Assembly: GCA_018816735.1 (NCBI GenBank)
Contig: JAHIVH010000081.1
Coordinates: forward strand, 62,001 to 126,000
From: Pseudomonadota bacterium
GTDB lineage: Bacteria > Desulfobacterota > Desulfobacteria > Desulfobacterales > JAHIVH01
Reading direction: 5' to 3'
Length of the DNA: 64,000 bases
The notes beneath the pieces are model-generated. The model had not been told where the DNA came from, searched no databases, and worked only from the letters and a program-made list of their open reading frames with translations. The translations under genes and the position numbers were made by a program. The first letter of the stretch is position 1, and every line of letters begins with the position of its first letter. Positions 36,755-45,432 of the stretch are shown piece after piece.

Positions 36755-38674
36755 ATGGAATTTCTGAATAAGGGTAAACTGCCAGGTGGTATCATCACCC
36801 TTGTCTGCCTTTTATCTGTGATGGGATTTATGGGGTGTGATCTGTCTAAAAAATTTCCTCCCATACCTGAACCTGCAAAAGAGAGAGCCGCACTTGATTT
36901 TACCCAGAACGATGTTGACGACCTCGTTTCAATGACTCAGGAGAAGATTTATTCTCCTGCACCCGCAGAGCATGGAAATCCGCCTGAAGCATGTGATTAT
37001 ATAAATTTTTTGAGATTTAAACTGAAAAATGTTTCCTACAATCCAGAAGACAGTGTTAGTTCCGAAAACGTGGATGCATTTCTTTTAATGGTCCCTGGAA
37101 TTCTTGAGGGGGCAAATGGATTTGAGTATATAGCAAGAAATTTGATCTATATTGCAAAGGTATACAATCATCTCAATCTGGAAGTATGGGCCATGGATCG
37201 TCGGGCCAACTGCCTTGAAGACACTTCTGCCGAACCTTATCTGGATAATATTTATTATGAAGGGACGTATAACGGTCAAACATATGATACCCTGGAAGAG
37301 AAGCACGACGCCATCGTGGACCTGGCTTTAGGATACTATTATTACAATGAGGCATTACCGGACGGCAAAACCTTTGACGGCTTTCTGAAAAACAAGGATG
37401 TCCCCTATCTGGTTGATTTTGGTTTGAAGATGAACACGGAAAGCATGTTTAAAATCATTCAGACCATGGTGCCTGATCCTGAGGTGAGAAGACAGAAAGT
37501 CTTTGTAGGCGGCCATTCCCTGGGTGGTATTCACACATCGGTATTTGCAGGTTGGGATCTGGATGGGGATCCGGATACGTTGGATGATGCCGGCTATATG
37601 AATTGTGCCGGCCTTTTCGCATTTGATTCTTCAGTGACACCGTCGGCCACGATCGCAGACTCGGTTCTCCAGATGCTGCCCATTTCTACAGCCGTATATC
37701 TGGAAGACATGACAGAAGATGTATATAGCGCGGCGATTCAAGGGTTTGATGATGGCTGGATGCCGCCCCTTCTGCCATTTCCGTTTTTTGATGGCGAAGT
37801 TATGGCGATTACCGAATTTATCGGATATCTTGGGGACTGGTTTCCGGATCACGAATTTACCGCTATTCATCAGATTCCCATGAATGCCAATGTCAGAACA
37901 ACCATACAACTGATGCATTCCAGAACGCTCTGTCAGTTCATGATCCAGAAGCCGTCTATGATGGATTTCAGATATACCTACGAAGCACTGGTTGGCGCTT
38001 TTTTCGACGACAATTTTGCACCTGTGGGGATGATTCAGGCAAGCCTGGGATTCCTGAAGGGAGGACCGGTTGTTAAAAAGGACTTCCCCTTACCTGAGGA
38101 GATCAATGAAACCATTCCGGAGCTGGCAGATATGCTGAGTGCGACTATTGTATCCAAAGATTTATTTATTCCTGCAGACGAAGGCGTGTCAGATAGCGCA
38201 GGTAAAGGCCCGCTCTATTCCTGGGCGGATTTTGACGAAATCGGCAATGCAGATGATCAAAATTTTATGGATATCTATGGAAAAACGACCTATACTACCA
38301 CTGAAAAAGAAATGTCGGATATGCACGATTTCTGCAGAGCACTTCATATCGGCCCATCCAATCTGGTGGAGTGGTACTTCCCGTTCCGTCCGGTTATGGA
38401 TATGATTGCGGCGACATTCTCCTATGGGCCGAAATACGGTCTCAATTTTCTCCATAAGGACATGGTTGGCGTGTTGCCGTCAGTAGAGTTTGTCGGCGGA
38501 AATGGCATATTGAGCACAGGCCCGCTGGGCGATCTGGTTCCTCAGGGAGATTATATCATACCAGGTGCAAATCACATGGATCCCATGTTCATGTCGGCGA
38601 ATACGTCGTCGCATCGGCCAAACGAAGTGATTCAGCCCTTGATCGATTTTATCATTGCAAATTCAGCGGACTGA
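36755..38674 (+). CDS. Lipoprotein alpha/beta-hydrolase, copy 2 of a tandem pair
   Basis: Start chosen at 36755 (MEFLNKG): AAGGAG at 36741-36746 is well spaced for it, but only two bases from the ATG at 36749. The 639-residue protein has a lipobox-like GFMGCDLSKK, the FVGGHSLGGIHTSV nucleophile elbow and GANHMDPMF with the likely catalytic His. It aligns with copy 1 along its whole length, including LDFTQ, MDRRANCLEDTSAEPY and the shared C-terminus MFMSANTSSHR. The copies have diverged at the gene level, especially around residues 295-330 and 575-605. A rho-independent terminator ends the pair. Confidence 0.8.
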   Translation: MEFLNKGKLPGGIITLVCLLSVMGFMGCDLSKKFPPIPEPAKERAALDFTQNDVDDLVSMTQEKIYSPAPAEHGNPPEACDYINFLRFKLKNVSYNPEDSVSSENVDAFLLMVPGILEGANGFEYIARNLIYIAKVYNHLNLEVWAMDRRANCLEDTSAEPYLDNIYYEGTYNGQTYDTLEEKHDAIVDLALGYYYYNEALPDGKTFDGFLKNKDVPYLVDFGLKMNTESMFKIIQTMVPDPEVRRQKVFVGGHSLGGIHTSVFAGWDLDGDPDTLDDAGYMNCAGLFAFDSSVTPSATIADSVLQMLPISTAVYLEDMTEDVYSAAIQGFDDGWMPPLLPFPFFDGEVMAITEFIGYLGDWFPDHEFTAIHQIPMNANVRTTIQLMHSRTLCQFMIQKPSMMDFRYTYEALVGAFFDDNFAPVGMIQASLGFLKGGPVVKKDFPLPEEINETIPELADMLSATIVSKDLFIPADEGVSDSAGKGPLYSWADFDEIGNADDQNFMDIYGKTTYTTTEKEMSDMHDFCRALHIGPSNLVEWYFPFRPVMDMIAATFSYGPKYGLNFLHKDMVGVLPSVEFVGGNGILSTGPLGDLVPQGDYIIPGANHMDPMFMSANTSSHRPNEVIQPLIDFIIANSAD

Positions 38675-38729
38675 CGTTGTAATCCGGTTTGAATTGAAGC
38701 AACAATAACCTTTCCTCTCCTTGGCGTAT

Positions 38730-38787
38730 CCGTTGAATGGTTTTTCGTCGATGCAAAACAAAAAACCATTCAACGGGCCATTTTTTC
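38730..38787 (+). terminator. Strong rho-independent terminator after the lipoprotein pair
   Basis: CCGTTGAATGGTTTTT (38730-38745) pairs perfectly with AAAAACCATTCAACGG (38761-38776) and a T6 run follows at 38781-38786. It lies between converging genes and could stop transcription from both sides. Confidence 0.85.
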
Positions 38788-38799
38788 GATAGAACAGCC

Positions 38800-39724
38800 T
38801 CACAGATTCAGGGTCATCATCACCGGCAACTCGAATATATCCATTTCCAGTAAATCGCCAGGGTCTTTTTTTTCGAGACTGTCAATACTCCGACCATTCT
38901 GATGCAGAAAAAGTTTTTGTTCTTCTGCCGGAAGTCTCGTTCTTAAAAAAATGAGCGAAACAAGCATATCTTTCCCGAATTCCCGGATTGCGTTGTCAGG
39001 ACAGCTTATCGGCTTGTCAGGCAGTGTAAAAAGAATTTGATCCCGCATTAACAAACTGGCCAGTATCTGAGTGCTGCAAAGCAAATAAACCGACCGGTAT
39101 CCGGTAGCTGATACCCTCATGGCTTTCTCGAAAATTTCTTCCGCTTTTTTTTTGATAGGTTAATATGCTTTTTTTTGATTGGGCAATATCTGTCTGTGCT
39201 TCAACACCTACGGCCTCTGTCCTCAGTCGTCTTAAGGTGACAACCGCCTTTGTGAGGCTTATCACACCATACTCGCAATAAAAATCTTCATCCAGAAACC
39301 CGCCGTTTTCAAGGATGTATGTGGCTTCCTTCTCAGCACGTTTGAACTGAATATCCGAAACGCGAAATGATGGTGCTTCTGAAGCAATGCATCTGAAAAT
39401 GACCATGCGAAGGGACCTTGCATTCAGGTTATTGGGATCGATGCTCAGCACGATGCGAAGAATTTCATTGGCCTCGAAGAACCGCCGTCTGAAAAAAAAC
39501 GTTTTGGCAATTTCAATTCCCAGCATTGAATGATGAGGAAAAGAAAAGAATCGCGTGATTGCATTTGACGGAACCCGTTCTTCAAGCTGTTCCGGGAAAA
39601 GCAGCAATTGGCTCAGGTAGTCAAGAGAAGACGGGTGGGATTGCATAATTGGGTCTTCCAGCATGGCAGGGATAAAATCCCAGTAAATGTAGCTCCAGAG
39701 TCCTTTTATCCACCAGATGTCCAA
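38800..39724 (-). pseudogene. TPR-like protein gene with a homopolymer frameshift
   Basis: A TTG start at 39724 after GGAGAA opens a frame with helical repeat sequence (AKTFFFRRRFFEANEIL, DPNNLNARSLRMVIF). It loses sense after LTYQKKS. Dropping one A from the nine-A run (T9 at 39145-39153 on the plus strand) restores LTYQKKAEEIFEKAMRVSAT, joining directly to the second frame that runs to 38800. The restored product would be about 308 residues. The gene is broken, or the base is an assembly error, or the slip is used in expression. It follows 39800-40318 on the same strand with a 75-bp gap. Function unknown. Confidence 0.7.
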
Positions 39725-39799
39725 TGATTCTCCATTAAAAAGGATAACCTCTTTGGGTATATAAAAAAAAACAGCACGGATATCGTTGATCAGGACACA

Positions 39800-40318
39800 T
39801 TAGTCAACATTCTGTTTCACTTCATTGCACAATTTCAGGAATGTTTCATAGTTCCAGGACGGATCAAGGCCTGGGCGTTCATATCCGATCCAGAATACCA
39901 GGCTCCTTAAGGTGTTTCGTTTATGGGAGGTGTCTGCAGGTTCTTTTTTAAGTCGTGTCAGCATGGTATTGCTTATTTTGGGCAGCTCAATTTTACATGA
40001 TTGGATCAATGCATTTATCCGGTCCGTCATTGTCCGTGCTGAATGATTCGTCTTTAAGAGCTCTTTTTTTCGTTTGAAAAATTCTTCGAGATTCAGATCT
40101 TTAGGCGGGGAGCATGCTGAATGGCTGCGCTCATTTATCCGGATGAACTGCGTGAAAGATTCCAAATCCGCTTGTTTGATGACACCTTCAGTTGCGGCGA
40201 ATGAAATAAAGGAATCGAGTGCTTTGGTATTGTAACTTTTCATCGAAAAATTTTTAAGCGTTTCAAGGGTAGGGAATACTGCCGGAATCGCTGCTTTGGC
40301 TTCCGATACGTTGCTCAT
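39800..40318 (-). CDS. Uncharacterised helical protein
   Basis: Start chosen at 40318 (MSNVSEAK) because GAGGAGGG lies 6 nt upstream. The 172-residue product is mainly predicted helix with charged surfaces and no signal peptide or membrane segment (for example FPTLETLKNFSMKSYNT and VIKQADLESFTQFIRI). I do not recognise it. It is the first gene of a two-gene unit with the frameshifted TPR-like gene. Confidence 0.6.
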   Translation of the reverse strand: MSNVSEAKAAIPAVFPTLETLKNFSMKSYNTKALDSFISFAATEGVIKQADLESFTQFIRINERSHSACSPPKDLNLEEFFKRKKELLKTNHSARTMTDRINALIQSCKIELPKISNTMLTRLKKEPADTSHKRNTLRSLVFWIGYERPGLDPSWNYETFLKLCNEVKQNVD

Positions 40319-40806
40319 AAAGACCCTCCTCATGGATTACCATGAATTGTTTTAATAAAAATAAATTGATTTTAATGAAATGTATCTCAATTTAATTTCA
40401 TGTTTTGCAGGATATTCTCATATGGCAAAATCGGGCATCACGGTCAAGGTATATTTTATCTATCTATATTTATATGAATATTATTCAAATATGGGGGAAG
40501 TAAATTTCAGGTAATAATCTTTTAAGCGCGTGTGGAGCTAAAATGCATAAATGAAATGTTTTAGCTATTTTTATGTTTTGCACAAAATGTTACCTGAATT
40601 TCAGTCTCTATGGATAATGACACGGCAGACGCCTTATCTCTTTGGTCTGTTCTGTTTTATAAAAATGTTTGTTTTGGATTGAAACACGGTTGTGTTTCTA
40701 TATTCAAATGGAATAAAATTTAATAGTTGCCGCCACCATGTATCCAGAACATGACGGGCAGCCTTCATGTGCCTGTCGGTCTATATTCAGTATCAAATTG
40801 CGGTGA
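40319..40806. other. AT-rich gap without recognised gene
   Basis: This 488-bp stretch lies between the uncharacterised gene and the small lipoprotein gene. No open frame in it has a ribosome site or recognisable content. It should contain the promoter of the 40318 gene, but I see no strong match. Confidence 0.45.
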
Positions 40807-41151
40807 TCATATTTTTAAATACAGGCAGTCCTCTGAACCGAGAATGGTTTTGTTGTTTTCGAAAATGGTTGCGGTGAAGGCCAACATATCTCGCACTTGC
40901 GTACACTCCGAGCAAAATTCCAGTGCTTTTTGGGTACCGCTCCATTTATCGGCGGGGACAGAAGCTTTCCACCGGAAATCACCTATCGGCTCAAGCCAGG
41001 CATAACTGTTCTCATCATCCTCAAACCCGATGACATCGCCATATGTGGTTGTCCGTTTGGTAGCCTTGACGGTGACGTCATCACAGGATAGGAATCCGGA
41101 TAAAGAGAAAACGATCAAAAAAATTAAGCAATAACAGGTGTGCCTTTTCAT
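40807..41151 (-). CDS. Small lipoprotein of unknown function
   Basis: The protein has 114 residues. The N-terminus is a typical signal (MKRHTCYCLIFLIVFSLSGF) ending at a lipobox-like LSCDD, so it should be lipid-anchored. The mature ~90 residues contain two further Cys in ALEFCSECTQVRD and another near the end (GSEDCLYLKI). TAAGGA precedes the ATG. There is no match I can name. No operon partner is obvious. Confidence 0.6.
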   Translation of the reverse strand: MKRHTCYCLIFLIVFSLSGFLSCDDVTVKATKRTTTYGDVIGFEDDENSYAWLEPIGDFRWKASVPADKWSGTQKALEFCSECTQVRDMLAFTATIFENNKTILGSEDCLYLKI

Positions 41152-41432
41152 AAGTTTTGGTCCTTATAATCAATTGTGTATAAAAATACGAATATTGAAT
41201 GTCGTTCATAGAATCATTTGTCATTGACACCAATCCACCTTTTTGACATACTTTTTTTTCTGAAGAAATTCCTGTCTTTCATCTAATAAAATGCAGAATG
41301 TTCCGGAGATGCCTGAAAAAACGTCACTGGCACATTGTGCACGTGCATCTGCAAGGCATTTTTGTAATTGCATCACAGAGCTTTTTTTTCATGGTTTCAC
41401 AACATACAAATATTTAATAAAGGGAGGACGGT

Positions 41433-41828
41433 ATGAGCTTATTTAAAGACACCAGCCATATGTATGAATTTTTGGAAGATTTATGGAAATACATTGTTTT
41501 TGAATCGAGTCTGGGTGAAAAATTGAAAGAGAATGACGTGACCTATAAATACATTATTACCGATCCGGATGGCTATCTTTTTGTGGATGCGGAACATGTG
41601 GTCACCGGTAAGGAAGCGAACAGGGATGCGGTGATCACAATGGAGCTTTCCGGAGATACGATTGTTAAATTCTGGACAAAACAGTTGTCCCTTCCGGTGG
41701 CATTGGCAACCCGCAAAATTAAATCCAAAGGCCCGATTCCCAAGGTATTGAAAATGCTGCCCGCATTAAAACCGGTTTATGAAATTTTTCCTGAGTTTTG
41801 CAGGAAACACAATGTTCCCCTGAAATAA
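41433..41828 (+). CDS. SCP2-type lipid-binding domain protein
   Basis: The protein has 131 residues. The sequence VITMELSGDTIVKFWTKQLS, then KIKSKGPIPKVLKMLPALKP, is the pattern of sterol-carrier-protein-2-like domains, which bind acyl chains or acyl-CoA in a hydrophobic tunnel. GGGAGGAC precedes the ATG. It is 55 bp upstream of the acyl-CoA dehydrogenase gene on the same strand, so it probably presents or buffers the acyl-CoA substrate of that enzyme. Confidence 0.75.
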   Translation: MSLFKDTSHMYEFLEDLWKYIVFESSLGEKLKENDVTYKYIITDPDGYLFVDAEHVVTGKEANRDAVITMELSGDTIVKFWTKQLSLPVALATRKIKSKGPIPKVLKMLPALKPVYEIFPEFCRKHNVPLK

Positions 41829-41883
41829 GCTGAATGGGTAAAAATTCTTGAGACATTAACATACAAGAAGGAGGAGTGATTCT

Positions 41884-43128
41884 ATGGAATTCCTGGATCT
41901 GGATATTAACCTGACCAAAGAAGATCGAATGTTGAAAGCCAACGCCAATGAGTTTGCCAGAAAAGTGATGCGTCCCATTGCCAGAGAGCTGGATGAAATG
42001 ACGCCGGAACAGGTCATTGCCAAAGGTTCGCCGTTCTGGACGTTCATGAAAAAGAGCTATGAACTTGGATATCACTCGATTCTTATTCCGGATGCCTATG
42101 GCGGGATGGGGTTGAGCCCGCTTCAGCAGGCCATTGTTTTTGAAGAGCTTGCCTGGGGAAGCGTGGGACTGACTGTTGCGATTGGTGTGTCCAGTTTCCC
42201 GGCATTTGGCGCAGCCATGGTTCCCGAAGAGACCATGGTCGAAGAAATTCTTATTCCCTATTGTGAAAACAGGGATGTGTCTTTTATCGGATGCTGGGGC
42301 ATTACAGAACCGGATCATGGGTCAGATACATTGATGCCGTTTCACCCCAGTTTCAGTGATCCCAGTATTCCGTCCCAGTGCATTGCCACGCCGGACGGTG
42401 ATGATTATATCTTAAACGGTCAGAAATCATCCTGGGTGTCCTGCGGGACCATTGCCACCCACTGTGCGCTGTTCTGCCAGATTGACAAGTCCATGGGGCA
42501 TGCCGGTGGTGGGATTTTTGCCATACCCCTTGATCTGCCGGGAGTGAAAAAGGGGGCGCCACTCAACAAGATCGGCCAGCGGGATTTGAACCAGGGAGAG
42601 ATATTTTTTGATAATGTCCGTGTACCTGGTAAATATCTTATTGCAGGCCCTGAAGCATATGAAGCGCTTCTGGAAATTGTGCTTTCCACCACAACCGCGT
42701 TTATGGGAATCGTGGGTACAGGTGTGGCCAGGGCTGCATTTGAGGAAGCATTGGCGTATGCCAAAAACAGGGTCCAGGGCGGCAAGGCCCTAATTGAATA
42801 CCCGACTATCCAATCCAAGTTGTTTCATATGTTACGAAAAGTTGAAACCAGCCGGGCCATCAGCCGGGCAGCGTTTGTCTACAACCAGAATACATCGACA
42901 CCTGCAGAAGAATATTCCCTGATTGCAAAAGTCCATGGCACGCAGGCGGCATTTGATGTGGCCAATGAGGCTGTCCAGATTTTTGGCGGTAACGGTTTGA
43001 CAAAGGAGTATCTGATTGAAAAACTCTTCAGAGATGCCCGTGCCATGATGATTGAGGATGGGTCCAACGATACGCTGGCCATTTCAGGCGGGCATAAGAT
43101 TATTGAGACATATCCCCGTAGGGATTAA
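41884..43128 (+). CDS. Acyl-CoA dehydrogenase
   Basis: At 414 residues this has the normal family length. Recognisable parts are the FAD/substrate segment CWGITEPDHGSDT, the loop GQKSSWVSCGTIATH, the helix ATFGVV-equivalent region, and the C-terminal VQIFGGNGLTKEYLIEKLFR followed by MIEDGSNDTLAI. It should introduce a trans-2 double bond in an acyl-CoA, passing electrons to ETF. The terminal IEDGSND differs from the common YEGTSEI of short-chain enzymes, so substrate range is uncertain. It lies between the SCP2-like protein and the sigma54 regulator. Confidence 0.88.
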   Translation: MEFLDLDINLTKEDRMLKANANEFARKVMRPIARELDEMTPEQVIAKGSPFWTFMKKSYELGYHSILIPDAYGGMGLSPLQQAIVFEELAWGSVGLTVAIGVSSFPAFGAAMVPEETMVEEILIPYCENRDVSFIGCWGITEPDHGSDTLMPFHPSFSDPSIPSQCIATPDGDDYILNGQKSSWVSCGTIATHCALFCQIDKSMGHAGGGIFAIPLDLPGVKKGAPLNKIGQRDLNQGEIFFDNVRVPGKYLIAGPEAYEALLEIVLSTTTAFMGIVGTGVARAAFEEALAYAKNRVQGGKALIEYPTIQSKLFHMLRKVETSRAISRAAFVYNQNTSTPAEEYSLIAKVHGTQAAFDVANEAVQIFGGNGLTKEYLIEKLFRDARAMMIEDGSNDTLAISGGHKIIETYPRRD

Positions 43129-43183
43129 TCGTGAATGCTCCTTCTGGTCTTTTGGAGGAGAATTTATTTCCTCAGGGGGATAC

Positions 43184-45094
43184 ATGGTTTCAATGAGCGA
43201 CAAATCGCATCGCATAGATGATGATGAGGGCATGGCGCTAAAAAAGGCAAAAGATAATCGGGTTTTGATTCGTGCATTGCGCAAACAACTGACTGACTGT
43301 GAAAATAAACTGGCTGACAAGCAAGGCATCCTCCATGCTCTCGGTCGAAATCAGAGCCGATACCATACGGTCTTTGAAAAAACCGGTACAGCTACCTTTA
43401 TTATGGAGAAAGATACAACGATTGTCCTGGTGAATGCAGGATTTGAAAGGCTATCCGGGTATTCCAAAAAAGAAGTGGAGGGCCATTTGCGGTTGGCTGC
43501 CATTATTGATCCTGATGATCAGGCGCAACTCTCCCATTACCAGCGCCAATGCATTCCTTCCTCGGATAAGGGCGTCAAAGAGCTTTCCTGCAGGATACAA
43601 AACCGAAGTGGCGATTTCAGAAACGTGCTTCTCAAAATTGATGCCATTCCGGATACTCTCGAAAGTATAGGCTCCATGGTGGATATCACCCACATCAAGG
43701 CAGCCGAATTGGCGCTCGGTGAACAAAAAGCCCAGCTGGACGCCATTTTAAATGCTTTTGAAGGTCAAATCTATGTCATTACCGCAGACTACCACCTCAG
43801 TTACACAAACAATCACCTTCGCCGACCAGGTGATACCGATGTGCTGGGTCTCAAATGTTTTGAAACGCTTCATCGTCGAAAGACGCCGTGTTCTTTTTGC
43901 GTCATGGACCGGGTTCAGAAAGGAGAAACAGTTCGGTTTGAATCGAAAAATCCTAAAAATCAGCGTTGGTATTACAGCATGAACTCGCCGATCCAGCATG
44001 TGGACGGCACGGTTTCCTGTCTGTCGATGATCTACGATATTAATGAGCGCAAATCTGCTGAAGTGGCCTTGCGGGAGAGTGCGACTACCCTGCGCCGGGA
44101 AAACATCATCCTTCGATCACAAATCAAGACGCGTAACAAATTTGGCAAGATCATTGGTGCGAGCGCTCCCATGCAGCAAGTTTACGAGAACATTCTGAAT
44201 GCGGCTGCCACTGAAGCCACTGCCTTGATATATGGAGAACCCGGCACCGGCAAAGAACTGGTGGCCCAGGCCATTCATGATATGAGTGAACGCCGGAGCC
44301 ATCGTTTTGTGCCGGTACACTGTGGGGCGATTCCGGAAAATCTGGTTGAAAGTGAATTTTTCGGATACAAAAAAGGTGCGTTTACCGGTGCCTTGGCAGA
44401 TAAACCCGGATATCTGGATTCCGCGAACAAGGGCACCATTTTTCTGGATGAAATCGGTGAAATCAGCCTTCAAATGCAGGTCAAACTGCTGCGCGTGATC
44501 GAAGGCAGCAGCTATACGCCCGTTGGGGCCAGTCAGGAAAAAAAGTCAGATGTGCGATTCATTGCCGCCACCAACCGGGATCTGAAAGAGCGGATCAGCA
44601 GACAAATGATGAGAGAAGATTTTTTTTACCGCATTCACATTCTGCCGATTGAGTTGCCTCCCCTCAGAGAACGAAAAGAGGACTTGCCGCTCTTGATAGA
44701 ACATTTTTTAAACCTGTATGCGGCCAAGGACAAACCGCCTCCCATCACAAGCGAGGTGATGAAAAAACTGGAAGACTATAACTGGCCGGGCAATGTGCGT
44801 GAACTGCAGAATGTCATCATTCGGTATTGCAGTCTAAAACGAATCGATCTGATAGGTAAGACCCGAACCGCGCCCCAATCAGAAGTTCTTAAAGACGATT
44901 TTGCAGGTATGGCAGCAGATTCTGCAGAGGGGACTTTGGCCACACGGATCGAGCGCTATGAAAAGCACCTGATTCTGACTGCACTCAATCAGCACCAATG
45001 GCAGCGCCAAAAGGTAGCCACTGCATTGAAAATAGATCGAAAAACCTTGTTTAATAAAATGACGCGCTTCGGTCTGAACGCTCCTGAAAAATAG
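43184..45094 (+). CDS. Sigma54-dependent activator with two PAS domains, one with a Cys signature
   Basis: Start taken at 43184 (MVSMSDKS); 43193 is also possible, and the frame upstream runs into the dehydrogenase gene. The ~636-residue protein has a PAS domain (about 55-170), a second PAS (about 185-295) with CFETLHRRKTPCSFCVMD, a sigma54 AAA+ domain and a Fis helix-turn-helix. The AAA+ domain shows Walker A GEPGTGKELVAQA, the sigma54-contact GAFTGA in KKGAFTGALADK and Walker B TIFLDEIGEI. The tail ALNQHQWQRQKVATALKIDR is the DNA-binding helix. The C(x)9-PCxxC pattern of the second PAS could bind an Fe-S cluster or metal and sense redox state. It is followed by a 338-bp gap with a palindrome and a -24/-12 promoter, so it probably controls the Hdr/Mvh operon. 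Confidence 0.92.
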   Translation: MVSMSDKSHRIDDDEGMALKKAKDNRVLIRALRKQLTDCENKLADKQGILHALGRNQSRYHTVFEKTGTATFIMEKDTTIVLVNAGFERLSGYSKKEVEGHLRLAAIIDPDDQAQLSHYQRQCIPSSDKGVKELSCRIQNRSGDFRNVLLKIDAIPDTLESIGSMVDITHIKAAELALGEQKAQLDAILNAFEGQIYVITADYHLSYTNNHLRRPGDTDVLGLKCFETLHRRKTPCSFCVMDRVQKGETVRFESKNPKNQRWYYSMNSPIQHVDGTVSCLSMIYDINERKSAEVALRESATTLRRENIILRSQIKTRNKFGKIIGASAPMQQVYENILNAAATEATALIYGEPGTGKELVAQAIHDMSERRSHRFVPVHCGAIPENLVESEFFGYKKGAFTGALADKPGYLDSANKGTIFLDEIGEISLQMQVKLLRVIEGSSYTPVGASQEKKSDVRFIAATNRDLKERISRQMMREDFFYRIHILPIELPPLRERKEDLPLLIEHFLNLYAAKDKPPPITSEVMKKLEDYNWPGNVRELQNVIIRYCSLKRIDLIGKTRTAPQSEVLKDDFAGMAADSAEGTLATRIERYEKHLILTALNQHQWQRQKVATALKIDRKTLFNKMTRFGLNAPEK

Positions 45095-45110
45095 GCTGGC
45101 CTCATTTTAA

Positions 45111-45136
45111 AAATTGGGCAATATATTGCCCAATTT
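45111..45136. promoter_or_regulatory. 26-bp perfect palindrome, probable activator binding site
   Basis: AAATTGGGCA-N6-TGCCCAATTT is fully self-complementary including the centre (ATATAT). It lies 16 bp after the sigma54 activator gene and about 190 bp upstream of the -24/-12 promoter, the usual distance for an upstream activating sequence. It could instead serve as a hairpin end for the regulator transcript, but no U-tract follows. Confidence 0.55.
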
Positions 45137-45323
45137 GTGCATTCATTACCCCAAAATAATATTTCCCCATCATTTTTAATCACTTACACATTGGCACTCG
45201 ATACGCCATGCGTGTAATAATGAAAGATGGGGAATAGGTTCCTCATTCCGACAACCTCGGCCGCCATGAACATTTTCTGATAATTTAATTTATAAATACA
45301 AAATGTTACAATATGTTTTTCGA

Positions 45324-45340
45324 TTGGTACGATTTTTGTA
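45324..45340 (+). promoter_or_regulatory. Sigma54-type (-24/-12) promoter of the Hdr/Mvh operon
   Basis: TTGGTACGATTTTTGTA matches TTGGCACG-N4-TTGCA with GG and GT spaced by 10 bp (consensus GG-N10-GC). It is about 93 bp before the first start codon at 45433. The activator gene and the palindrome lie immediately upstream. Confidence 0.55.
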
Positions 45341-45432
45341 ATACTTGTTGTCACCGCTTTCTCATAACTATGGAACGTCTTATAAAATTTACGGGGACGT
45401 TTCCTAAATAATAGATCACATACTGGATAAAA

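Noticed and set aside
45189-45215. TTGGCAC at 45194 as an alternative -24 element
   Set aside because: The bases 10 bp further do not give TTGC; the 45324 site fits much better.
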